Source: Impatiens glandulifera (Eukaryota > Streptophyta > Magnoliopsida > Ericales > Balsaminaceae). From it: a stretch of 64,000 nt of DNA. Positions 46,903 to 58,592 of the stretch are shown here, one piece after another (the first letter of the stretch is position 1; each line of letters opens with the position of its first letter). Both the position numbers and the translations under genes were made by a program. The stretch lies in the NCBI RefSeq assembly GCF_907164915.1, contig NC_061867.1, forward strand, positions 35,461,751-35,525,750. Reading direction: 5' to 3'. The notes below the pieces were generated by a model. The model searched no databases and was not told the origin of the DNA. It saw only the letters and a program-made list of their open reading frames with translations.

Positions 46903-49900
46903 TGACAATTAAAGGGATGGTGGGATAATTATTTTTCCCAAGAAAATAGAGATTCTATTCTTTAACACTGTAAAACAGGAAAATAATAGCCTGACTGAAC
47001 ATGCAGTTTATACATTAGCAATTAACATCATTGAACACTTCACGGGAAGGTTCAGTGATAATAGTGATACAATTAGAACATTATTACAGAATCTAAGGTG
47101 TAAGACACTTTCAGATTTTAGATGGTATAAAGATACCTTTCTAAGTAGAGTAATGGAACTACCAGAATGCAATAATGTGCATTGGAAATCCAAATTTATT
47201 GACGGCCTCCCTAGCTTATTTGCTGAAAGGGTTAGAAGAAACCTCAAAAAGAGTCATTCAATGATACCATATGAAAACTATACATATGGTGTATTAATAG
47301 ATACTTGTATACAGGAAGGACTAGCCTTATGTAATGAAATAAGGTTAAGCCAACAAATTAAAAGACAGAGTCAAAATGAAAGACAACAATTAGGTCAATT
47401 TTGTCACCAATTTGGTATAGATAGCCCTACATCTAGTAAAGAGAAAAGGGTGAAATATAATAAATTTCACAAATATAGAAAACCACCCCGAAAATACTCA
47501 GACAGAAAACATGAGAGGAGGGAAGAAAAGGTTAAAAACAAGTCAAAAAATTTCAAAAATGGAAAGAAATGCTACAACTGTGGAAAATTTGGACACACAT
47601 CAAAATACTGTTGGGCAAAGAAAAAAATTAATAAACTTGAAATCCCAGAATATACGAAAAGATTAATAATCCAAACCCTACAAAACTCAGAATCTGAAGA
47701 ATCTAATTCAGATTCAATACCTAGTGATTCTGAAATAGATGACCTAGAAAATGAAAACATTTCTGAATCAAGCTCGGAAGACTCTGAATGTGAGCCTTGC
47801 CGATCAGGATTAAGTTGTCCTAAAAAAGAAACAAATAACCTAGATCAAAATATTGACAAATCAGAATTATATAGAATCATATCTCAATTTTCAGATATGA
47901 AAGTCAATGTTTTAACTTCAAATCATGCTTTTGAATTATTAAAAGCCATTAAAGACCCAGAATTAAGAATGCAGATCATAGATCAGTTTAATTCTGAAGA
48001 AGGAAATTCTTCCTCTAAATATGAAGAGCCAGAAGAAAAGAGGTTCAATTATAATAATCATAATAAATCTTACACTATGAGTGAAGTAATGAATCAACTT
48101 AGACACAAGATTCAAAACAAAGAAGAGAATACAACCCTCACAAATCTTTACAAAGAAATTAATAATTTAAAAGAAGAAATTAAGATATTAAAAAAGAAGA
48201 ATATTATACAAGAGTCTAGAATAACTAAGCTTGAGGATAAACCTAGCGAAAAATATGATGACAACAAAACAGAAATTGAAGAAAATATGTTCTCAGAAAA
48301 TTTTTTATCCACAATAGAAATGGTCAAATCCCAAAAATGGCACATAAAAATATCTCTCCTAATAGATAATCATTATACAAGGTCATTTACTGCTCCTGTT
48401 GATAGCGGAGCAGATTTAAATGTTATTCAGGAAGGACTAATCCCTACTAGGTATTTTCATAAAACAAGTCATACCCTGTGGCATGCAGGGGGAGATAAAC
48501 TCCAAATCCAATATAAACTTCCAAAAGCCTATATATGTACTGATAATAAATGCATTCCTCAAAGTTTTATATTTGCTAAAGATATATCAAATCAGGTCAT
48601 ACTTGGAACCCCATTTTTAAACACAATTTACCCTATTAAAATGATTAATAATAAAGGTATTACAGGAACCTTCCAGAAACATGATATTTTTCTAGAATTT
48701 ATTGTGGAACCGTTTACTAAAATGTTACATAGTATATATGATAATATCAAAAAAAACAAGATCAAATATACTTTCTAAAACAAGAAATAAGTCTAATAAC
48801 AATAGATGAAGAACTAGAAAATCCTAAATTACAAGAAAAAATAGCTTTGCTAAAAGACAAACTTTCAATAGATATTTGTAATGAACATCCTAATGCATTC
48901 TGGGATAGAAAGAAACATATAGTTTCACTTCCAGATGAGGAATCTTTTAATGAAAAGAATATTCCTACAAAGGCAAGACCTTGCCAAATGAATTCAGAAT
49001 ATCTGGAATTATGCAAAAAGGAGATAGATGCACTATTGCAGAAGGGGTTAATAAGTCCATCACAATCACCCTGGTCATGTACGGCTTTCTATGTAAATAA
49101 ACATTCAGAAGTCGAAAGAGGCGTGCCAAGGTTAGTAATAAATTATAAACCCCTAAACAAAGTATTAAAATGGATTGGACACCCAATTCCTAATAAAAAG
49201 GATCTCTTTGATAGACTATATGATAATTTAATATTTTCAAAGTTTGACTTAAAATCAGGATATTGGCAAATTCAGATTGAAAATTCTGACAGGTATAAAA
49301 CAGCATTCAATGTCCCTATAGGACATTATGAATGGAATGTAATGCCTTTTGGATTAAAAAATGCTCCGTCCGAATTTCAAAAAATTATGAATAATATCTT
49401 TAATCCTTATAGCACATTTATAATTGTTTACATTGATGACATATTAGTTTATTCAAAAACAATTGAAACTCATTTTAAACATTTAAATATGTTCAAAACA
49501 ATAATAACTCAAAATGGACTAGTAATTTCTAAACCAAAAATGGATCTTTTCAAAACAAGAACAAGGTTTTTAGGTCATATCATTGAAAAGGGAAATATTA
49601 CTCCTATTAATAGAAACATAGAATTCGCGGAAAAATTCCGTAATATGATCACTGATAAAACACAGTTACAAAGATTTTTAGGCAGCCTAAATTATGTGGC
49701 TCCATATTATAAAAATCTGACAGAAGATACATCAATCTTATATGAAAGACTGAAGAAGAATCCAAAACCATGGTCAAACCATCATACAGAGGCTATTAAA
49801 AGAATTAAAAATAAAGTAAAGGTACTTCTTTGTTTAATGATAAGTAACCCGAATTGGGAGAAGGTAATTGAGACTGATGCATCTGACATAGGATTTGGAG

Positions 49901-50259
49901 GAATACTAACTCAATTAGATCTAGAAACAAAACAGGTTTATCTTGTCAGGTTCCATTCAGGCAAATGGAACAACTCTCAAAAGAATTATGCGATAGTCGC
50001 CAAAGAAATTCTGGCGATAGTCAAATGTGTTTTAAAATTCCAAGATGATTTATATAATCAAAAATTTATTATACGAACAGATTGCAATGCAGCTAAATTC
50101 ATGTTCTAGAAAGATTTTAAACATGATGTGTCAAAACAAATGTTCGCCAGATGGCAAGCTCATTTAGCCCCATTTGATTTTGAAATAACATACAAAAAAG
50201 GGATAGATAATAATCTTCCTGATTTCTTGACCCGTGAATTTTTAAATTTACAGGAATGA
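46903..50259 (+). pseudogene. EPRV copy A ORF1 (3' part): capsid, protease, RT, RNase H
   Basis: The capsid part contains a conserved block around 47090-47250 and a CCHC knuckle (CYNCGKFGHTSKYC, about 47570-47611), followed by an acidic Glu/Ser-rich region. The protease has the motif VDSGADLNVI (about 48396-48426). RT has the active-site box YIDDILVYS (about 49431-49457). RNase H begins ETDASDIGFGGIL (about 49870-49908). Compared with copy B, one base is missing near 48750, breaking the frame between protease and RT, and a TAG at 50107-50109 replaces a CAG. The original stop TGA is 50257-50259. ORF1 lacks its N-terminal movement part here. It cannot make a complete polyprotein. Confidence 0.88.
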
Positions 50260-51533
50260 GCGGAAGGGGTTATGAATCTTTCTCTAATAGAGGAAGAGGA
50301 TCCTCCTCTATCAGAGGAAGAGGTCGGGGCAGAGCACCAGAGATTATATCTCAATATGGTAAACAAAAACTGATAGCAATGGATCTATCCCAAAGTACGG
50401 ACAGTCAAAAAGACAATCCAACGTACGCCAGAATACTGGGAGATGAAGAATCAGAATCCAATAATATTGGATTTATAAGAAATGAATATAAAGAAATTAT
50501 ATTTCTCCTAGAAGAAAAGGACCTCAAATGGAGGAGTGAGTCATGGACAATAATGCAAAGGTATTTGGATAATACATCCACACCATCAAGGACTTACAAG
50601 ACCCGAATGTTTTACGAACAAATACTTATTCAAAGTGGGTCATTTGAAATATCACATTTCTCTGGGGCAAACAAAGAAATTTATAATTTCAGCAAAATAA
50701 TAATAAAAAAGACAATTTCGTTGGAAGATTGGGGAATATCCCCAATGAAAGAAAGAGAATTATCGTTTAATAAAACGACAACAATCAAATTTAATTATTG
50801 GGATTATTGTGATGCCTTTACAAAGGCACTATATTATGAGAATAATAAACATAAACATTCCTGGTTCATCAAGGTATGTGCAAATGTCTATAGAGGAGAT
50901 ATTCCCCACTGGTTCATAGACTGGTTTTACTGTTTTGGTCCTTGCCCAAAGATTTTACCAGAAGAAATCAAGGTCCTATTTGATAAATGGAGCGATGTAT
51001 CTCCCCAGCTTCTGAAAAAATAAGAAGCTAATTTATATATTGAAGGAATAGCTTCATGTTTCTTTTTTACTGAATTTTCCATTCCATGGATCTGAAGATG
51101 GATTCCTGAATTTGGTTATACCAAAACAGGCATTCCCTGTCTGTTTAGGTCATCATGTTATAAATTTTGGGATAAAATGATGAGAATAGATCAGGAAACA
51201 AAGGAGCAATTCGGGAAGGAGACAATGGACCTCCTACACCAGCAAATAAGCATGTATGAAGAAAAACGACAAGTAGCGGAAGCACCGTCCCCGTTTGATT
51301 ATATCTCCAAAAAATTTCGAATGAGGTCAGAGAACTTATCAAAGAGTCAGATGATATCTGCATATATTGAAGAAATAAAGAAAGACTTTATGTCTAAATT
51401 TGAAGATGATAATAAATCAAACAAATCAGATTCAACTATGGCATCCAATTATCTTCAAGACGCTCAAAGTGATGTCGCCATTGAAGACATTTTCGAAGCA
51501 ATCAAAGACACTTTGGTTGAAAAAATTTCATGA
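50256..51533 (+). pseudogene. EPRV copy A ORF2, unknown function
   Basis: The ATG at 50256 overlaps the ORF1 stop (ATGA), suggesting reinitiation or coupled translation. The frame would encode about 425 residues: an Arg/Gly-rich N-terminus (GRGSSSIRGRGRGR), a central conserved globular part with many aromatic residues (HWFIDWFYCFGP, about 50910-50945), and an acidic, helical C-terminus. Two in-frame stops are present (TAA 51021-51023, TGA 51093-51095), where copy B has sense codons. The Arg/Gly motif hints at nucleic-acid binding, but no function is known. Confidence 0.75.
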
Positions 51534-52299
51534 AAAGACGTTGGATCATCATCATCCAGCCAGTTCAAAATTTAAAGGGAAACAAGATCCGAAAGATGCG
51601 GAAATCCTATCCCGGGAATCCCGGGAGGTACTGTTTGCAGAAGAAGAAGACAAGACCCGTAATTTGCGGAAAAAACTTATCCCGAGAATCCCGGGAGTCA
51701 CTGTTCAAGTTTTTAACTTTTATTTAAATGTTTTACTATAAATAGTTGTTTATGTTGGGTTGGAAAGGGGAGGCGAAAACGACCCCTGAAATATGTATTG
51801 TACTCTCTCTCTCTATTGTACTCTCTAGCACCATCACCTAGTTGTAATATATTTGAAGCATCATCAATAAAAGTTTGGAGGACAATGTGTTTATCCTTCA
51901 TTCCTGGGTACGTTCCAAATCTTACTACGTATTTAATTATTTGCTTTAAATGTCAAGGCTAATAGGCTAATCAAATTAGGTGTTGATCATGACCGCTAAC
52001 TACCCTACATATATAAATAAATAAAAAAAAGAGTAATTAATAAAAAAATTAAAGCTTATCTTAGAAGTTTGAATGGACATCTGGCATGGATTTGAAATGT
52101 CGATCCCGATTATAAAATGGTACTTTAATTTTGTGTTCCTGTTTGGTCCTATTTAGCCAATGTTTTGGCATGTTGGACATTATCGAATTTTAAATTTAAG
52201 TTAAGTATTATAATTGGTTGATAGGCATTTCTTTTATCCAAAACACAGTTCCTCGTCAGACTTTCTTTGTAAGTTCTAATTTTTATATTCGATCCTAAT
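51534..52299 (+). promoter_or_regulatory. EPRV copy A intergenic region: TATA box, poly(A) signal, leader
   Basis: TATAAATA at 51737-51744 is a well-formed TATA box, predicting a transcript start near 51767-51776. AATAAA at 51866-51871 is about 100 nt after that start, matching the pararetrovirus scheme in which a poly(A) signal lies inside a terminally redundant RNA segment. CCCGGGA repeats occur at 51608-51700 before the TATA. The leader runs to 52299, close to the primer-site position. Confidence 0.75.
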
Positions 52300-52380
52300 T
52301 TTTATATATATTTATATATATATTATATATATATATATATTATATATATATATATTATATATATATATATTTTATATATA

Positions 52381-52418
<38 letters not shown>

Positions 52419-52454
52419 CTGTTTTAAATTCTTTAGTGTGTTTATTTGATGCAC

Positions 52455-52532
<78 letters not shown>
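52300..52532. repeat. (TA)n tracts with embedded flank copy, between EPRV copies
   Basis: TA/ATTATA runs at 52305-52415 and 52458-52532 enclose the second copy of the 45-bp flank (52416-52460). Viral copy B starts at about 52533. Confidence 0.9.
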
Positions 52533-52536
<4 letters not shown>

Positions 52537-52549
52537 AGTCTAGAATAAC

Positions 52550-54588
52550 TAAACTTGAGGATAAACATAGCGAAAATAATCAATATAATGACAACAAAGC
52601 AGAAATTGAAGAAAATATCTTTTCAGAAATTTTTTATCCAAAATAGAAATGGTTAAATCCCAAAAATGACACATAAAAATATCTCTCCTAATATATAATC
52701 ATTATACAAGGTCATTTACTGCTCTTTTTGATAGCGCAGCAAATTTAAATGTTATTCAGGAAGGACTAATCCCTACTACGTATTTTCATAAAACAAGTCA
52801 TACCTTGTGGCATGCAGGGGGGATAAACTCCAAATCCAATATAAGCTTCCAAAAGCTTATATATGTACTAATAATAAATGCATTCCTCAAAGTTTTATAC
52901 TTGCTAAAGATATATCAAATCAGGTCATACTTGGAACCCCATTTTTAAACACAATCTACCCTATTAAGATGATTAATAATAAAGGTATTATAGGAACCTT
53001 CCAGAAACATGATATTTTTCTAGAATTTTTTGTGGAACCGTTTACTAAAATGTTACATAGTATATATGATAATATCAAAGCAAAACAAGATCAAATACAC
53101 TTTCTAAAGCAAGAAATAAGTCTAATAACAATAGATGAACAACTAGAAAATCATAAATTACAAGAAAAAATAGCTCTGCTAAAAGACCAACTTTCATTAG
53201 ATATTTGTAATGACATCCTAATGCATTCTTGGATAGAAAGAAACATATAGTTTCACTACCATATGAGGAATTTTTTAATGAAAAGAATATTCCTACAAAG
53301 GCAAGACCTTGCCAAATGAATTCAGAATATTTGGAATTATGCAAAAAAGAGATAGATGCACTATTGCAGAAGGGATTAATAAGTCCATCACAATCACCCT
53401 GGTCATGTACGGCTTTCTATGTAAATAAACATTCAGAAATAGAAAGAGGCGTGTCAAGGTTAGTAATAAACTATAAACCCCTAAACAAAGTATTAAAATG
53501 GATTAGGCACCCAATTCCTAATAAAAAGGATCTGTTAGATAGACTATATGATAGTTTAATATTTTCAAAATTTGACTTAAAATCAGGATATTGGCAAATT
53601 CAGATTGAAAAATCTGACAGATATAAAACAGCATTCAATGTCCCTATAGGACATTATGAATGGAATGTAATGCCATTTGGATTAAAAAATGCTCCATCCG
53701 AATTTCAAAAAATTATGAATAGTATCTTTAATCCTTATAGCACATTTATAATTGTTTACATTGATGACATATTAGTTTATTCAAAAACAATTGAAACTCA
53801 TTTTAAACACTTAAATATGTTCAAAACAATAATAACTCAAAATGGACTAGTAATTTCTAAACCAAAAATGGAACTTTTCAAAACAAGAATAAGGTTTTTA
53901 GGTCATATCATTGAAAAGAGAAATATTACTCCTATTAATAGAAACATAGAATTTGCGAAAAAATTCCCTAAAATGATCACTGATAAAACACAATTAAAAA
54001 GATTTTTAGGCAGACTAAATTATGTGGCTCCATACTATAAAAATCTAACAGAAGATACATCAATCTTATATGAAAGATTGAAGAATAATCCAAAACCATG
54101 GTCAAACCATCATACAGAGGCTATTAAAAGAATTAAAAATAAAGTAAAGGTACTTCCTTGTTTAATGATAAGTAACTCGAATTGGGAAAAAGGTAATTGA
54201 GACTGATGCATCTGACATAGGATTTGGAGGAATACTAACTCAATTAGATCTAGAAACAAAACAGGTCTATCTTGTCAAGTTCCATTTAGGGAAATGGAAC
54301 AACTCTCAAAAGAATTATGCGACAGTCGCCAAAGAAATTCTGGCGATAGTCAAATGTGTTTTAAAATTCCAAGATGATTTATATAATAAAAAATTTATTA
54401 TACGAACAGATTGCAATGCAGCTAAATTCATGTTCCAGAAAGATTTTAAACATGATGTGTCAAAACAAATGTTCGCCATATGGCAAGCTCATTTAGCCCC
54501 ATTTGATTTTGAAATAACATACAAAAAAGGCATAGATAATAATCTTCCTGATTTCTTGACCCGTGAATTTTTAAATTTACAGGAATGA
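52550..54588 (+). pseudogene. EPRV copy B ORF1 3' part: protease, RT, RNase H
   Basis: The protease active site is altered: DSA in place of DSG (about 52729-52737). Frame breaks relative to copy A are a deletion near 52630 and near 52820, one near 53213, and an extra A near 54188. RT keeps YIDDILVYS (about 53759-53785). The RNase H part (54200-54585) is open and has CAG where copy A has a stop. The region ends at the TGA 54586-54588, overlapping the ORF2 start. Confidence 0.87.
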
Positions 54589-55859
54589 GCGGAAGGGGTT
54601 ATGAATCTTTCTCTAATAGAGGAAGAGGATCCTCCTCTATCAGAGGAAGAGGTCGGGGCAGAGCACCAGAGATCATATCTCAGTATGGTAAACAAAAACT
54701 GATAGCAATGGATCTATCCCAAAGTACGGACAGTCAAAAAGACAATCCAACGTACGCCAGAATACTGGAAGATGAAGAATCAGAATCTAATAATATTGGA
54801 TTTATAAGAAATGAATATAAACAAATTATATTTCTCCTAGAAGAAAAGGATCTCAAATGGAGGAGTGATCCATGGACAATAATGCAAAGGTATTTGGATA
54901 ATACATCCACACCATGAAGAACTTACAAGACCCGAATGTTTTACGAACAAATACTTATTCAATGTGGGTCATGTGAAATATCACATTTCTTTGGGGCAAA
55001 CAAAGAAATTTATAATTTCAGCAAAATAATAATAAAAAAGACAATTTCGTTGGAAGATTGGGGAATATCCCCAATGAAAGAAAGAGAATTATCGTTTAAT
55101 AAAACGACAACAATCAAATTTAATTATTGGGATTATTGTGATGCCTTTACTAAGGCACGAAATTATGAGAATAATAAATATAAACATTCATGGTTCATCA
55201 AGGTATGTGCAAATGTCTATAGAGGAGATATTCCCCACTGGTTCATAGACTGGTTTTACTGTTTTGGTCCTAGCCCAAAGGTTTTACCAGAAGAAATCAA
55301 GGTCCTATTTGATAAATGGAGCGATGTATCTCCCCAGCTTCTGAGAAAACAAGAAGTTAATTTATATATTGAAGGAATAGCTTCATGTTTCTTTTTTACT
55401 GAATTTTCCATTCCATGGACCTGGAAATGGATTCCTGAATTTGGTTATACCATAACAGGCATTCCATGTCTGTTTAGGTCATCATTTTATAAATTTTGGG
55501 ATAAAATGATGAGAATAGATCAGGAAACAAAGGAGCGATTCGGGAAGGAGACAATGGACCTCCTACACCAGCAAATAAGTATGTATGAAGAAAAACGACA
55601 AGTAGCGGAAGCACTGTCCCCGTTTGATTATATCTCCAAAAAATTTTGAATGAGGTCAGAGAACTTATCAAAGAGTCATATGATATCTGCATATATTGAA
55701 GAAATGAAGAAAGACTTTATGTTTAAATTTGAAGATGATAATAAATCAAACAAATCAGATTCAACTATGGCATCCGATTATCTCCAAGACGCTCAAAGTG
55801 ATGTCGCTATTGAAGACATTTTCGAAGCAATCAAAGACACCTTGGTTGAAAAAATTTAA
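54585..55859 (+). pseudogene. EPRV copy B ORF2, unknown function
   Basis: Same layout and length as in copy A (about 424 codons), in a single frame. It is broken by TGA at 54915-54917 and 55647-55649, and ends two codons earlier than copy A (TAA 55857-55859). None of these stops coincides with those of copy A, so the two copies were damaged independently after they arose. Confidence 0.75.
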
Positions 55860-56083
55860 AGAAAAGACGTTGGATCATCATCATCCAGCCAGTTCAAAAT
55901 TTAAAGGGAAACAAGATCCTAAAGATGCGGAAAAAACTTATCCCGGGAGGTACTTATGGAACTTTAAATTGAAGTTAAGTATTATAATTGGTTGATAGGC
56001 ATGTCTTTTATCCTGAACACATGAGTTGTCCCTCGTCAGACTTTCTTTGTAAGTTCTAATTTTTATATCCGATCCTAATAAAA
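55860..56083 (+). promoter_or_regulatory. EPRV copy B intergenic region with promoter deleted
   Basis: Sequence equivalent to copy A up to about 51640 (GGGAGGTAC) is joined, near 55950, to sequence equivalent to about 52180 onward (TTAAGTATTATAATTGG). About 540 bp with the TATA box and poly(A) signal are missing. The remaining leader (55965-56083) is intact up to the primer site. Confidence 0.8.
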
Positions 56084-56095
56084 TGGTATCAGAGC
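56084..56095 (+). other. Viral primer binding site, initiator tRNA-Met
   Basis: TGGTATCAGAGC, the minus-strand primer site that conventionally defines position 1 of Caulimoviridae genomes. The ORF1 start follows 13 bp later. Confidence 0.92.
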
Positions 56096-56107
56096 TAGGG
56101 GGTAGTT

Positions 56108-58017
56108 ATGCAAAATGATCAACACACCTTACTAATCATGAATCTAATGAACATTGTCTCAAGAAATAAAAACATAAAGAATATAAAGAAATAGGAATAT
56201 GATATTCCTAAGGATTTAGACCTCCTAAATAAGTGGACAATTCCAAAAGTTGAACCTAGATTGATATATCAACTAGGAACATTTGAAAAAATGGGTTTAA
56301 AACAAGTAGTAAAAACTACTGAAGAGTCAGTTTCACTAGATAATATTGATATGATAATAAAATTACTATCAGATATGGATATAGCATATTATAAACGATC
56401 ATATAAATTTCTACATATATGACTAATGTAGGTGGCATTTAAACCTTTAACCTTAGAGGGTTTACCAGAGAGCTTTATGGCAGCCCTAAGAGATGGAAGA
56501 AACCTAAATTGGAAACAATCCCTAATGGGAATAATACAGTCCAGTTTAGCTCAAGGACCAGTTTATTTTAACGTTTTTCCAAACTTACAATTATCTTTAT
56601 CTGATGCAAATATAACTAACTCCCTAACATTAAATGTTTAAACACAAGGATATAATTATGCTCTCGGATCGGAAGTAATGTGTGTTTGTTATAGAATATA
56701 CTATAAACCATTATTCACTTTAAATCCACTATATAGAATAATGGACAAACCCAATAATGAAACAATTTTGATACAAACAAATTGTGATAAATCAAACATA
56801 ACTAGTAGGAGACCAATTAAATGGGAAGAAATATCGTTCCCAGATAACTGGAAAATAGAACAAGTTGTACCTGTAAAACCACAGGTCCAGAATCATAATA
56901 ATATATTAGATATTTGTCAAAGTGAGGAAGGAAGTGTCGAAGTAAGATTTGACACAAACCTAAAGTTATGTCCAATACAAAGACATAGCTCTATCAAATC
57001 ATATATCTCACCATTAGATTACAAGGTTAAATATCCTTCTAGGGCATCCACCTCTCAAATAAGGGAAACAACGTTTTCAGAAGATTCAACTCCAATTATA
57101 GAAAGATTATATATCAACAGACAAAACATTGTTAGGAAAAATAATAATCAAACCCTAAACGAACCAGAACCGACAATGTCGGAAATGAACTTTTCTATTT
57201 AAATGATTAGTACACCCAAAATAGATTTCAATACTGGTTCTCCAGCCAGAAAAATAATTTCAAATGAATTCAAAAATCCGGGTTATACCCAATTCAGAAA
57301 ATGGTTTTTTGAAAGTTTTCACATTTCAGAAATAAAACAATTCGAAAAAGAATTTTATGAGTTCTGTACTGCTAAAAATGCTTTAATTCATTTTACCTCT
57401 TGGTTCATAAGCACATATGTAAAATATTATATTTTGGTAATTGAAAGAACTTTTAAATTAGAATCAGGGAAAACCTATCTAGGGACATATCCACCTCAAC
57501 AACCTTTCCATATTGAAAAGGAAGAAAAAATAATAAATTTCGCGCCATACAAAAATTTAATTGAAAATGATACACTCCCAATAACATGCAAGCATATCAA
57601 TAATATGTTTTAACAACAAAACTACACAAATCTGTTCCTAAATATTCTAGGAGAACAGTTACAATCCATGGAAAATAAAATTGAAACATTAATAAAATTG
57701 ATAAATAAAATCAAACCAGGTACGTTAAAAATAACCCCAAAAGAAAAGGAAGCTTTACCAACTTTCCAACCACCTCCAATCATATCTGATTTCAAACTAA
57801 GGCCAATGCAAGAATTTGAGAAAATTCTTGAAGAAAAATTTAGCAAGTTAAGTATTAAGACCTTAGACAAGAAAAACAGAGATCAGATTAATAAAATAGA
57901 TAAATGGGCTGATAAGCCTATACAAAGTAAATTTTACTATAATAGACCAACACCAATGGATGTTTTACATGAAGAATACACAGATACAATTGATATTAGT
58001 TATTTAGGAAACAAAAA
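56108..58017 (+). pseudogene. EPRV ORF1 5' part: movement protein and capsid N-terminal region
   Basis: One frame runs from ATG 56108 to the end of the segment, interrupted only by stops (about 56192, 56420, 56426, 56639, 57200, 57611). The part 56430-56720 (ESFMAALRDGRNLNWKQSL, QSSLAQGPVYFNVFPNLQLS, SLTLNV then GYNYALGSEV) matches the 30K-type movement protein of Caulimoviridae. A conserved block FRKWFFESFHISEIKQFEKE (57290-57350) and a coiled-coil-like stretch (about 57640-57715) follow. The frame stops being viral sense at 58017, where inverted intergenic sequence begins. Confidence 0.82.
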
Positions 58018-58517
58018 CATTTTATTAGGATCGGATATAAAAATTAGAACTTACAAAGAAAGTCTGACGAGGGACAACTCATGTGTTTAGGATAAAAGAC
58101 ATGCCTATCAACCAATTATAATACTTAACTTCAATTTAAAGTTCCATAATGTCCATCATGCCTAAATAGTGGCTAAATTGGACAAAACAAGAACACAAAA
58201 TTAAAGTACCATTTTATAATTGGGATCGACACTTCAAATCCATGCTAGATGTCCATTCAAACTTCTAAGATAAGCTTTAATTTTTTTTTTAGGTAGGGTA
58301 GTTAGCGGTCATGATCAACACCTAATTTGATTAGCATATTAGTCTTGACATTTAAAGCAAATAATTAAATACGTAGTAAGATTGGAAACGTACCCGGATT
58401 TGAAGGATAAACACACTGTCCTCCAAACTTTTATTGATGATACTTCAAATATATTACAACTGGGTGATGGTGATAGAGAGTACAATAGAGAGAGATTACA
58501 ATACAGACTTCAGGGTC

Positions 58518-58520
<3 letters not shown>
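58018..58520 (-). mobile_element. Inverted viral intergenic segment (strong-stop-like)
   Basis: The segment begins CATTTTATTAGGATCGG, the reverse complement of the leader just before and including the first bases of the primer site (56069-56085). It continues as the reverse complement of the copy A intergenic region, through the AATAAA signal. It ends at AACGACCC...(TA)n, equivalent to position 51776, about 32 bp after the TATA box. It therefore spans primer-site edge to predicted RNA 5' end. Small indels separate it from copy A. Confidence 0.85.

Positions 58521-58588
<68 letters not shown>
58521..58588. repeat. (TA)n microsatellite, right EPRV border
   Basis: About 33 uninterrupted TA units directly after the inverted viral segment. 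Confidence 0.92.

Positions 58589-58592
<4 letters not shown>

Larger units (their letters stand above)
46903..52299 (+). mobile_element. Endogenous pararetrovirus copy A (Caulimoviridae, florendovirus-like)
   Basis: In order: capsid, aspartic protease, RT, RNase H, then ORF2 and an intergenic region with TATA box and poly(A) signal. There is no integrase and no LTR, as in Caulimoviridae. The two-ORF layout, with ORF2 of unknown function downstream of RNase H and overlapping it by ATGA, is that described for florendoviruses; the genus call is an inference. The segment starts inside the capsid region, directly after (TA)n, and ends at 52299. That is about 4 bp before where copy B has its tRNA-Met primer site. 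Confidence 0.85.
52533..58017 (+). mobile_element. Endogenous pararetrovirus copy B
   Basis: It starts at the position equivalent to 48211 of copy A. It runs through protease, RT, RNase H, ORF2, an intergenic region with a large deletion, the primer site and the first part of ORF1 (movement region and beyond). Where both copies exist, they are nearly identical by eye. The order RNase H, ORF2, primer site, movement region fits a circular or terminally redundant viral genome read past its origin. Confidence 0.85.

Noticed and set aside
46903..52299. Ty3/Gypsy retrotransposon instead of a pararetrovirus
   Set aside because: No integrase and no LTR. A movement-protein region, an ATGA-linked ORF2 and an intergenic TATA/poly(A) arrangement point to Caulimoviridae.
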